From UBA2365 sp964594045 (lineage in GTDB: Bacteria; Bacteroidota; Bacteroidia; Chitinophagales; Saprospiraceae): a DNA stretch of 64,000 nt. The translations under genes were made by a program, and so were the position numbers. Of this stretch, positions 18,010-25,764 are shown in pieces. The stretch lies in assembly GCA_964594045.1 (NCBI GenBank), contig CAZQKR010000013.1, positions 34,786 through 98,785 on the forward strand. The letters are read 5' to 3'. The notes beneath the pieces are model-generated. The model did not search any database. It was not told the origin of the DNA and worked only from the letters and a program-made list of their open reading frames with translations. How positions within the stretch are numbered: the first letter of the stretch is position 1; every line of letters starts with the position of its first letter.

Positions 18010-18375
18010 ATGACAAGAATTTTCTTTTTTCTTATAGGATTTTCAATTTTGAGCTCCTGCAAAGTATATAAATATGCTTTTATTCCTGACAGGGGCAACA
18101 ATCTGGATTTGTATATTTCAACATCGGGTGACCAACCGATTGATGTGACGAACGACAAATATGTTGACTAAGGAATCAAATGGACTCCGGACGGAAAATA
18201 TGTTGCCTTTACCCGGGTAGCAGAAAATTCTGACATTTGGATGATGCAGAAAAATGGAGAAAATAAAAAGCAATATGTTACATCATCAAATCGTGATGAA
18301 ATACATGAATTTAAACCCAGGAGTAAGAAAAATACCACAACAGTTAACTGTCTTTATAATTGTTCAAAATCTTAA
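18010..18375 (+). pseudogene. Broken TolB/PD40 beta-propeller lipoprotein fragment
   Basis: ATG 18010 opens a lipoprotein signal (MTRIFFFLIGFSILSSC). The frame reaches an in-frame TAA at 18169-18171, then continues without interruption as WTPDGKYVAFTR and DIWMMQKNGENKKQ to a stop at 18373-18375. The sequence after the stop is a textbook WD40-like PD40 strand pair of TolB-type propellers, so both parts were once one gene. Only about one propeller blade remains, so the gene is both interrupted and truncated. Stop-codon read-through or a sequencing error is possible but would not restore the missing blades. Confidence 0.75.
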
Positions 18376-18390
18376 CAAAATTACACAGAT

Positions 18391-18567
18391 ATGAAAAAGA
18401 GATCAACACGTCAAATTGTCCATGCATTGATTTTACTGGCAGGATTTGTACTCATGATTGCAGGAATTATAACTGGTAAACACGGAGCAACAGTTATAGG
18501 TATGATTGTTGCAACAGTGAATGTTCAACAATGGATACAGTGGAATAAAAAAGAAAAACAACAATAA
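18391..18567 (+). CDS. Small two-helix membrane protein
   Basis: A 58-residue frame starting at ATG 18391 with a basic N-terminus (MKKRSTRQIVHALIL), two hydrophobic segments (about 10-28 and 32-45) and a charged C-terminus (WNKKEKQQ). It lies 15 bases before the next gene and 15 after the fragment, so it is probably co-transcribed. No family was recognised. Confidence 0.6.
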   Translation: MKKRSTRQIVHALILLAGFVLMIAGIITGKHGATVIGMIVATVNVQQWIQWNKKEKQQ

Positions 18568-18582
18568 TCAATCAATTGTAAC

Positions 18583-19014
18583 ATGATTGACAAGAATAGA
18601 TTGTTCATTATTGATGATAAGAGAATAACCTACTTCCTGATTTTTGTTGTTACGTTTGTGATTACCGAAATGGGCAGAAAAATTTACAGGCCATACATCT
18701 ATTCAAATGACCTGTTTGACTATTGGCTTGCAGATACGATAGGCAATTTAACCGGAACCATCGCAATAATATTTTTCGAATTAGCTTTTATTTATCCAAA
18801 TTATAGAACAGGAAGAAAATTGATCATTTTGATCACTTTCGGATTGATGGTTTATGAGCTATTGCAATATTTATCGCCGAGAAGCATTCTGGATTGGAGA
18901 GATCTAATTGCAACATTAATTGCAGGATTGATCACCTGGGGTATTTATGAATTACTGTCAAAAAAAATAAAGGAAAAAGAGATAAAGTCACGTGATAATA
19001 CCTTTGCCCGATAG
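18583..19014 (+). CDS. Small integral membrane protein, VanZ-like
   Basis: A 143-residue protein with about four membrane helices. The segment SILDWRDLIATLIAGLITWG resembles the D-x-x-D-x-x-A/N-x-x-G pattern of VanZ-like proteins, but the match is loose. Helices run about 16-32, 55-75, 80-98 and 108-127. Function unknown; VanZ-like proteins are sometimes tied to glycopeptide resistance, but nothing here supports that. Follows the 58-residue membrane protein closely, so the two may be one unit. Confidence 0.6.
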   Translation: MIDKNRLFIIDDKRITYFLIFVVTFVITEMGRKIYRPYIYSNDLFDYWLADTIGNLTGTIAIIFFELAFIYPNYRTGRKLIILITFGLMVYELLQYLSPRSILDWRDLIATLIAGLITWGIYELLSKKIKEKEIKSRDNTFAR

Positions 19015-19155
19015 TCAGTGCAAGGGCAAAAGGAAACAACAACGTGCCTCAGAATATTTGTAGGGGTTGATCGTACGTGTTCCGCAAAACAGCTACCAGG
19101 CAAAGCCCTGAATCGTTGACAATAATGCTCAGTCAGACTATACAACAGTTAAGCT

Positions 19156-19851
19156 ATGAATGAGATCGCACATAAAATACAAAACAAAATCACGGCATTG
19201 GGAAATCCCGATAAGGCAAAATGGCTGGAGCAATATGTAAAGCACAACATCAAATCTAAAGGAGTTGGGATACCACATATAAGAGACATTGTAAAAGAGG
19301 TCACTAAAGATTATCGATTAGCTGAATCAGGTATATCTGATCAGGTTGATTTTCTGACTGATTTAATGACCAGCAAATATACCGAGGATAAGCTTTCAGC
19401 AATTATTTATATCCAATTGAATTGGAATAACATTCATGAAAGTGAAAAAATAGTATTAATTTCGGGTTGGTTTGATCAAGACCTCATCACAGATTGGAAT
19501 GTTTGTGACTGGTTATGTGTAAGATTATTCACCCCAATGATCGATCATTGGACAGAACCAACATTGACTGCATTAAGAAAATGGAATAAGAATGAAAACC
19601 AATGGAAAGCAAGAGCTTCCTTGGTTCCATTTGCTCAGTGTAAAACACTTGGTCAACACAAGAATATTATCGGAGAGTTTTCAGTTGAATTAATAAAACG
19701 GAATGAAAGATTTTGCAAAACTGCTGTTGGTTGGGTCTTAAGAGAAATTTCAAGGACAGACTCTGGTTTTGTGACCAGATTCCTCAAGGAACATGAAAAC
19801 TGGACTACGAATGAAGTGATAAAAAATGCAACGAAATATATGTTTAAATAA
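19156..19851 (+). CDS. DNA alkylation repair protein (AlkD-like HEAT-repeat glycosylase)
   Basis: A 231-residue, all-helical protein that matches the AlkD-like family: GVGIPHIRDIVKEVTKDY near residue 35, NWNNIHESEKIVLISGWF mid-protein, WNVCDWLCVRLFTPMIDHW, and FCKTAVGWVLREISRTD near the C-terminus. Family members excise alkylated purines such as 3-methyladenine and 7-methylguanine using HEAT repeats instead of base flipping. Preceded by a 141-base gap ending GTTAAGC just before the ATG. With the AraC-MGMT protein it gives this region two alkylation-repair genes, though they are not in one operon. Confidence 0.88.
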   Translation: MNEIAHKIQNKITALGNPDKAKWLEQYVKHNIKSKGVGIPHIRDIVKEVTKDYRLAESGISDQVDFLTDLMTSKYTEDKLSAIIYIQLNWNNIHESEKIVLISGWFDQDLITDWNVCDWLCVRLFTPMIDHWTEPTLTALRKWNKNENQWKARASLVPFAQCKTLGQHKNIIGEFSVELIKRNERFCKTAVGWVLREISRTDSGFVTRFLKEHENWTTNEVIKNATKYMFK

Positions 19852-19860
19852 GCACATATC

Positions 19861-20025
19861 GAAGTTGTTTAAGAATTATGTTGATAGCTGAAAATAAATG
19901 CTTGAAAGTCAAGGCTAAGCTCTTTTTTGAATTGCGTACCGGAATGTACGGAATCAAAAAAAGCTGAAGCATTTGGCTTTCAATGATTTGTTTGCAAGCA
20001 TTAAGATACATTTTTAAACAACTTC
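19861..20025 (-). mobile_element. Hairpin-rich MITE-like element, copy B (complete)
   Basis: A 165-bp non-coding element bounded by perfect 12-bp terminal inverted repeats: GAAGTTGTTTAA (19861-19872) and TTAAACAACTTC (20014-20025). Inside are further nested arms (AATGCTTG/CAAGCATT, CTTGAAAG/CTTTCAA, T-run-GA/TC-A-run, and CGTAC/GTACG), so the whole unit could fold into one long hairpin. The part 19883-19983 is about 93% identical to the reverse complement of 1-101. No transposase is present, so if mobile it depends on one in trans. Strand is given relative to copy A. Confidence 0.75.
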
Positions 20026-20077
20026 ATCATGAAACATTTATGGCGCTCATGCCAAAACCCAAAACATTTAGCAAACA

Positions 20078-20875
20078 ATGAATAGAATTATTGTCATAAT
20101 TATTTTGATTGGACTTCAGGGAGCATTATTCGGACAAAATAAAGATAATACATATTTGCTGGTACATGGCGCCTGGCATGGTGCCTGGTGCTGGAATAAA
20201 GTGGTACCCTTAATGAAAAATAAGGGCTATAAAGTCATTACTGTTGACCTTCCCGGCCACGGAAGCGACACGACAAATGCCAACTCCATCAAACTTGACG
20301 ACTATGTGGCAAAAGTGACTGAAACAGCCAATGGCATTGAAGGAAAAATCATCCTGGTCGGTCATTCGATGGGCGGAATAGTCATTTCACAGGCAGCAGA
20401 GATTTTAGGGAAAAATAAAGTGATTAAACTCATTTACTTAGATGCATTTCTTCCGAAAAATGGCGAATCAGTCAGTTCATTGGCCAGAATGATTGAAAGT
20501 AATTTACCCAAAGATCCTTCCCGGATCACCATTGGCAGTGGATTGATTGTGAGTGAAGACAAAAAAACCAGTATTTTTAAACCAGAGGTTGCCGACATAC
20601 TTTTTTACCATGACTGTACCCGGTCTGACAAGGATTTTGCTCACAGGAATTTGAGCAGACAGTCATTTGCCCCGTTGGGGACACCCGTCAATGTCTCTGA
20701 CAGTATATATGGAGCAATACCCAAATACTATATTTTATGCACGGAAAGTAAGGACCTGGATAAATCGATTTTACCCTCAAGAGTGAAATGCGAACAAGTA
20801 GTAAAACTGAAGTTAGGCCATTCACCTTTTTTTGCCAAACCACGAAAACTTGTAAAAATTTTGACAAAGTTGTAA
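20078..20875 (+). CDS. Exported alpha/beta hydrolase
   Basis: A 265-residue protein with a signal peptide (about 1-20, ending ALFGQ). The oxyanion-hole motif is LLVHGAWHGAWCW and the nucleophile elbow is VGHSMGG (S97). A probable catalytic His lies in LKLGHSPFFAKP near 248, with a candidate Asp in YLDAF. The motifs place it among the hydroxynitrile-lyase/esterase-like hydrolases; the substrate is unknown. The signal peptide suggests a periplasmic or surface role. Sits between copy B of the palindromic element and a small membrane protein. Confidence 0.85.
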   Translation: MNRIIVIIILIGLQGALFGQNKDNTYLLVHGAWHGAWCWNKVVPLMKNKGYKVITVDLPGHGSDTTNANSIKLDDYVAKVTETANGIEGKIILVGHSMGGIVISQAAEILGKNKVIKLIYLDAFLPKNGESVSSLARMIESNLPKDPSRITIGSGLIVSEDKKTSIFKPEVADILFYHDCTRSDKDFAHRNLSRQSFAPLGTPVNVSDSIYGAIPKYYILCTESKDLDKSILPSRVKCEQVVKLKLGHSPFFAKPRKLVKILTKL

Positions 20876-20904
20876 CGGAGTTACCAAAATCGATAATGAC
20901 TGTG

Positions 20905-20925
20905 ATACCCGTCAAAAGCCGGGTA
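20905..20925. repeat. Intergenic hairpin TACCCG...CGGGTA
   Basis: ATACCCG-TCAAAAGC-CGGGTA forms a 6-bp stem in the gap after the hydrolase gene and shares most of its sequence with 17941-17959. It lies 20 bases before a GTTAGCT motif at 20945-20951. Confidence 0.5.
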
Positions 20926-20967
20926 ATGCCATAAAAGAAGCGTTGTTAGCTATAAAAACAATAGATT

Positions 20968-21411
20968 ATGAACCTGATCAAAGCGAATTATTTAGGTTCC
21001 ATTATTGGACTTACTATTCTCGTCACCTGTAATTTGATCTTCATATTCAGATTGCTTGGTTTCTCAAAGATCGAATATTGGACTGGTATGATTTTTCTTT
21101 TGACTGCTCTGCCAATAATATTTTTATTAATCAATGCACACGAGCATCAGAGACCGGTAATTTATTATTTTCAGCTGAGTCTTATGCTCGCTTTCATCAT
21201 TGTAGAGTTATTTCTTGACTATATTTATAAAGTGGATTTCAGGAACACAAAGTGGCTTGTAATTTCCTATGCGACACTATTTTTTGCGGCAACGGGAGGA
21301 ATGATTGGAATAACATCACAATCCGGAAAGGTGTTTTCCGGGATCTCTATAGTGTTATTTTTTATCATGACATTTCTGGCTTTTTATCAACGGGTTAAGA
21401 CGGGAATGTGA
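20968..21411 (+). CDS. Small integral membrane protein, unknown
   Basis: A 147-residue protein with four predicted membrane helices (about 10-30, 38-56, 66-86, 97-140 as one or two spans) and few charged residues. No family was recognised. Last gene of the co-oriented array; a 255-base gap with no recognised signal separates it from the convergent adk gene. Confidence 0.6.
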   Translation: MNLIKANYLGSIIGLTILVTCNLIFIFRLLGFSKIEYWTGMIFLLTALPIIFLLINAHEHQRPVIYYFQLSLMLAFIIVELFLDYIYKVDFRNTKWLVISYATLFFAATGGMIGITSQSGKVFSGISIVLFFIMTFLAFYQRVKTGM

Positions 21412-21666
21412 CCATTGAAAATGAACAGTACACAACACGCTGATTATCCGTCACTATTGAAGATCAGGCGATGAAATTCTTGTTTAGCGGAGCTTTTAAA
21501 CCTTTCTTCAAAAAAGATATTGACACCTGTTCACATCCCAAATCCAGAAAGTAATCCCTACCATGCGCTCTTCACAGCGTGATTTCCCTGAAGATAAACT
21601 ACCCGTTAAGGCAGCCTGTCCAAAATGCATCAAAAAATGAAATTGCCGGAACAGGACAAGAAAGGC

Positions 21667-22242
21667 TTATTTCAGACTGTCGATGTAGTCACACAAACGA
21701 CCAAAGATCTCATCAATCGTACCTATCCCTTTGATCATTGCAGCCTTATCCTTTGCTTTGTAATAGGTAAATACCGGGCTCGTCTGATCCAGGTAAACCT
21801 GGTACCTGTTGCGGATAATGGACTCATCGTTGTCATCTGACCTGCCTGAAGTTTTTCCACGGTTGAGTATGCGGGATACGATCTCCTCTTCATCCACATC
21901 CAGACAAACCAGTGCGGTAATGTTCATATTCATCTCCTTCATGAGATCGTCCAGTGAGATGGCCTGGATGAGGTTTCGGGGAAAACCATCCAGCAAAAAA
22001 CCCTTATCGTCATTCAGACTCAACAATTTATTTTTCAGCATTCCGATGGTGATGGCATCCGGTACCAATTGACCCTTATCCATAAAAACCCGGGCCTGCT
22101 GTCCTAATTCAGTGTTGTTGGAAAGCTCATAGCGGAACAGATCTCCTGTTGAAATATGATGCAGATTGTATCTTTCTTCCAGCAATTGGGCCTGCGTTCC
22201 TTTCCCGCTGCCGGGAGGGCCAAAAAGTATTAAATTGATCAT
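21667..22242 (-). CDS. adk: Adenylate kinase
   Basis: A 191-residue nucleotide kinase (ATP + AMP to 2 ADP). The P-loop GPPGSGKGTQ is at the N-terminus. The AMP-binding segment STGDLFRYEL and the motif GFPRNLIQA follow. The lid is of the short type with GRSDDNDESIINRY-like spacing, so there is no zinc lid, as is usual for Bacteroidota. Starts 28 bases after the NlpC/P60 gene, so the two are probably co-transcribed. Confidence 0.96.
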   Translation of the reverse strand: MINLILFGPPGSGKGTQAQLLEERYNLHHISTGDLFRYELSNNTELGQQARVFMDKGQLVPDAITIGMLKNKLLSLNDDKGFLLDGFPRNLIQAISLDDLMKEMNMNITALVCLDVDEEEIVSRILNRGKTSGRSDDNDESIIRNRYQVYLDQTSPVFTYYKAKDKAAMIKGIGTIDEIFGRLCDYIDSLK

Positions 22243-22270
22243 GGCTTAAATATTTTTTTGAGCCATAAAT

Positions 22271-22783
22271 TTAAGGAGATATTACATCCCTTGCAAATTT
22301 CAAACGCTTTTTCCAATAGTTATTATTGCTGATATCCTGCCTGACTACCCCCAGAGAAGATGCACTGTGGATCATCCAGAATTTACCGTCTTCTTCCTTT
22401 TCGAATATAGCCACATGAAATATTCTGCCCTTCGAGGAAAAAAACAACAAATCACCCGGTTCCAACGATTTGAGCGATTTTTTTTTGCCTTGTGTTGCCT
22501 GGTTGCGTGAGGATGCACCCAACTTTATATCAAACTGTTTGTAAACATAACCTGTATATCCTGAACAATCAAATCCTTTGGGCGTTTTCCCTCCTGATCT
22601 GTACCTGGATCCGAGCAGGGTTTTAGAATAGTCAATGATTTTATTGCGGAGAACTATTTCTGAACTGTCTTTCCGCTCCAGGCTGTCCTGAGGTGTAAAA
22701 ATAGATTTGGCTGCATTGCAGGATGAAAATAAAAAAAATAATAGCACAGGCAGCGAAATTTTTATCCAGTGTATCTTCTTCAT
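22271..22783 (-). CDS. NlpC/P60 cell-wall peptidase lipoprotein
   Basis: A 170-residue protein. A lipoprotein signal ends FLFSSC (lipid-modified C22). The NlpC/P60 catalytic Cys is in GFDCSGYTGYV (C73), the catalytic His in RIFHVAIF, and a third polar His in MIHSASS. Such enzymes cleave peptidoglycan stem peptides between D-Glu and a diamino acid. Probably anchored in the outer or inner membrane, facing the periplasm. Upstream of adk in the same orientation. Confidence 0.9.
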   Translation of the reverse strand: MKKIHWIKISLPVLLFFLFSSCNAAKSIFTPQDSLERKDSSEIVLRNKIIDYSKTLLGSRYRSGGKTPKGFDCSGYTGYVYKQFDIKLGASSRNQATQGKKKSLKSLEPGDLLFFSSKGRIFHVAIFEKEEDGKFWMIHSASSLGVVRQDISNNNYWKKRLKFARDVISP

Positions 22784-23068
22784 AAAACTAAGTCATTTTA
22801 GTTTTAACTTCAATTTTAATTTTCTAGTTAATCTTTACGATAATGATTCGTTGTTAAGTCCGGCTCTCCACCGGACTTTTTTATTGATTATCAAATCATT
22901 AACAGGGTAAATCGATTGCTTATCATCTTTTAGAATCTGATGAATATTGCCCAAAAGGGCTGTCATGGGATAGCAAATATAATAAACGATCCCTGAAAAC
23001 AAAAATTACCACAGGATATAATCCGGGCATGTGCAGACTCAAGGGAAAATTTGCCGGATGAGTTTATG
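22784..23068. other. Intergenic gap with a hairpin
   Basis: 285 bases with no gene. A GC-rich stem (AGTCCGG/CCGGACT) near 22856-22876 is followed by TTTTTT on the plus strand. Confidence 0.45.
22856..22882 (+). terminator. Terminator-like hairpin on the plus strand
   Basis: AGTCCGG-CTCTCCA-CCGGACT followed by TTTTTT has the form of a rho-independent terminator for plus-strand transcription. Both flanking genes are on the minus strand, so its partner transcript is unclear. GTCCGGCTCTCCACC also resembles the 3' end of a tRNA, so a tRNA remnant is an alternative. Confidence 0.4.
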
Positions 23069-23926
23069 CTATTGGCCCCGCATCAGTTGAACGGCTTTTT
23101 CTTCATCTGCCCTCAAAAGCGCCTGCCTGATCGCCAGGTGATTTTGGATAACCGCTTCAATATTCTCCGGAGATTCCGTTCGGGAATAAGCATATTTTTC
23201 GAAAAGCACATAAGGAATGGCTGCAAGCATGGCAATTTCATTGGCAGTCAGCGTTATGCTTTTCCTGATGTGCTCAGGCAGTCGGTCATAACCTGTCGGG
23301 ATAATGCTCATATTCAACGGTGCACTGAATATACTTTCCGGCAGGATCCTCGTATAATATTGTTTTCCAAGCCTTCCAATGATATCCAGCCTTGCAGGAT
23401 CTATCCTGTTCCCATTATCCAGAATGGAATCATCAACATACAGACAAACTACATCTCCAAAAATGATCGTACAATCATTTTTGTTGCCTCCCAATTCCTT
23501 AATTTCTCTCAGCTTGCATTCGAATTGTATCAGGCATTCCCTGACCCGCGGCGGGGTGATGTGTTTGCTATCCAATGCGGTGAATCCGGTTTTTTCGAAT
23601 TCGTCCGCCTCCGGAGGAAATTCCGCCGAGCTCAGGACCATCGGCCAGACCATTGGATAACTCACCATGTTGACAGTGAACTCACCGGTCTCTTCAATAT
23701 TGATCAGCGTATCTTTTTTTATGCCATCAGCGCCTTTTGTGCTCAGGCTGAACATTAAAACCGGTGGAATGGAACTTACCGCATTGAAATAACTGAACGG
23801 AGCCAGATTCCTGACGCCATTCCGGTCAACAGTGGAAATCAAAGCAATGGGCCGGGGAATGACCGCGCCCAGCATAAACTGATGAAAATCTTTACGACTG
23901 GTATTGTCTATCCTGATCTCTTTCAT
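23069..23926 (-). CDS. Flavin reductase-family protein
   Basis: A 285-residue protein of the FMN-binding split-barrel family. The core is visible as MLGAVIPRPIALISTVDRNG, then NLAPFSYFNAVSSIPPVLMFS and GEFTVNMVSYP. Members bind FMN and act as flavin reductases or as electron-transfer partners of oxygenases; the exact partner is unknown. A C-terminal extension of about 80 residues (after 205) is helical and not recognised. Lies 59 bases downstream of the MFS gene in the same orientation. Confidence 0.88.
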   Translation of the reverse strand: MKEIRIDNTSRKDFHQFMLGAVIPRPIALISTVDRNGVRNLAPFSYFNAVSSIPPVLMFSLSTKGADGIKKDTLINIEETGEFTVNMVSYPMVWPMVLSSAEFPPEADEFEKTGFTALDSKHITPPRVRECLIQFECKLREIKELGGNKNDCTIIFGDVVCLYVDDSILDNGNRIDPARLDIIGRLGKQYYTRILPESIFSAPLNMSIIPTGYDRLPEHIRKSITLTANEIAMLAAIPYVLFEKYAYSRTESPENIEAVIQNHLAIRQALLRADEEKAVQLMRGQ

Positions 23927-23985
23927 CAGGTAAAAATTTTATTTGATGAAAAGCATGCTTTTCCAACAGAAAAAAATGACCCGGC

Positions 23986-25371
23986 TTACATTTTGAAACC
24001 TTTGATCATCCATTTCCTTGCAAGCAACAGACCTATTGGGCTGACCACAGCGATCAATCCATAAATCAGCCACATAAATTCAGTGTTCAGATTTGCTATC
24101 GGTGTATCATCCGGACAGTAATTCATCAGGAACCAGCCGGAATACATTGCAGTGATGACTTTGGTAAGGAACCATGGGAATTGTCCGATCCCCATATAGA
24201 TACCGGTCATGCCTTTTGGGGCGATCTCAGCTACCCATTGCAGAAATCTGGGTTGCCACATGGCTTCACCTATCGTCATCAGGATCAGGTAGGCCATGAG
24301 CGTGTTGATGTTGGGCCCGAGTGTGAGGAAAAAAGTGGGCGTTGCCATGACCAGAGTGCCTATGATCATCATTTTGTAGGTATCTCTTTTAAGCGTCAAT
24401 GCAGTAACTACCGGAGTCAATATAAAGATCATGATCGGATTGAGATTGACAAAAAATTCAAAATTGTTACCGACAAATCCTTCAAAAGCCCTGCTGGTAT
24501 ATTGCGGTAAGGTCAGCCAATTGTGGGCGAAAAGCGTCTGAACCGGGATCAGTATGAATATGAAAAACATAAAACGCGCATCTTTCAACGGGAAGTTCTT
24601 CATATAATAACTCAGTTTTTCCCTGGCTGTCATGCCTTTCATCTGGTCTTCATCTTCGGCGATTTCCCCGTCAACAGCCTTGACGGCATCCTGGGCTTGT
24701 TGAATTGCTTTTTTGGACATCAAAACAGCCACGGTCAAAATCCCGAGAACGGTCAGACCAACCATCACCCAAAATACACCTGTAATACCAAAGGCTTTTC
24801 TTACGGGAGGAGAGATCAAACCAGGTAAAAATCCACCCAGGTTCATCAGCGCATACAGCATCGCATAACCCATTGCAGCGTTTTTTGCCGTATTGAGCTT
24901 TTTTACCGAGGCATAGGCAGCAGGTTGGTACATACCGTAACCAATGATGATCGCCACAATGCCAACCATGGAAATGACCTGTGCTGAATTCCAAAGTCCC
25001 GGCACACCGATTTCAGGAGACAGACTCAGAATGATCCTCCCAACCAGTATGATAACCAATGCCAACAGTAAGGATTTTCTGATGCCGATCAGGTCAACAG
25101 TTGCCCCAAGTACCAGCATCGCAATGGTGATGCCAGCCGTCATGAAACCTACCATCCATCCGGCATTGACATCGTTCAACTGAATATATTCATTAAAAAA
25201 TATACCCAGTAAACCCAGAATGCCAAAATAGGTCAATCCTTCCAGCAAATAGGAAAGGTTAAGTCCAAGCATGGCTTTTGAAGTTCTGGTCAGGTCAATA
25301 AATGGCTGGGTGAGTTCCCTGAAAATTTCATTTCTTTTGTTACCCTGTGATTGTTCATTGTTGGTTGACAT
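23986..25371 (-). CDS. MFS transporter, possibly peptide-type
   Basis: A 461-residue protein with about 12 membrane helices. The opening phrase LNLSYLLEGLTYFGILGLLG occupies the place of the ExxERFSYY motif of POT peptide carriers, so it looks like a distant POT relative with a changed proton-binding motif (E-G-L-T-Y-F). A cytoplasmic loop of about 50 residues follows helix 6 (KAVDGEIAEDEDQMKG). The substrate is unknown. Divergent from the POT gene at 25765 with a 393-base gap. Confidence 0.8.
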   Translation of the reverse strand: MSTNNEQSQGNKRNEIFRELTQPFIDLTRTSKAMLGLNLSYLLEGLTYFGILGLLGIFFNEYIQLNDVNAGWMVGFMTAGITIAMLVLGATVDLIGIRKSLLLALVIILVGRIILSLSPEIGVPGLWNSAQVISMVGIVAIIIGYGMYQPAAYASVKKLNTAKNAAMGYAMLYALMNLGGFLPGLISPPVRKAFGITGVFWVMVGLTVLGILTVAVLMSKKAIQQAQDAVKAVDGEIAEDEDQMKGMTAREKLSYYMKNFPLKDARFMFFIFILIPVQTLFAHNWLTLPQYTSRAFEGFVGNNFEFFVNLNPIMIFILTPVVTALTLKRDTYKMMIIGTLVMATPTFFLTLGPNINTLMAYLILMTIGEAMWQPRFLQWVAEIAPKGMTGIYMGIGQFPWFLTKVITAMYSGWFLMNYCPDDTPIANLNTEFMWLIYGLIAVVSPIGLLLARKWMIKGFKM

Positions 25372-25764
25372 ACCTCATAAATTTTCTTTGTTATTTGGAT
25401 GTAAGGCAAATGTTATTCCGTAAAACGTACCGAAATTAACCGTTTTTTTTGATGTGCAAAAAAAATTGGTTGCTATGAAGTAGGATATTTTATAATAAGA
25501 TATAATTAAGGCAAATCTTCTGTGTTGAATGCCTCCGGGATCTGACTACCGTATGGTTTATAAAGCATTTTGCGGGCTTGTTGAATTCAGAGACAGAGCT
25601 GCAAAAAAAATGATTGTTTTTACATCGATGTTATTTAATATATCTATTTTTATCTGCTGTTTATGAATTTTTTGGGTAATGCGGGTTGATTTTAATATTT
25701 TTTTAAAATCAAGGAACTCCAAATACCTTTTGTACAACTTTCCGATACAAACAAAAATTAAATT
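25372..25764. other. Divergent promoter region of two transporters
   Basis: 393 AT-rich bases between divergent transporter genes. No exact TAnnTTTG box was found; TACCTTTTG at about 25724 is a near match facing the POT gene. Confidence 0.4.
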
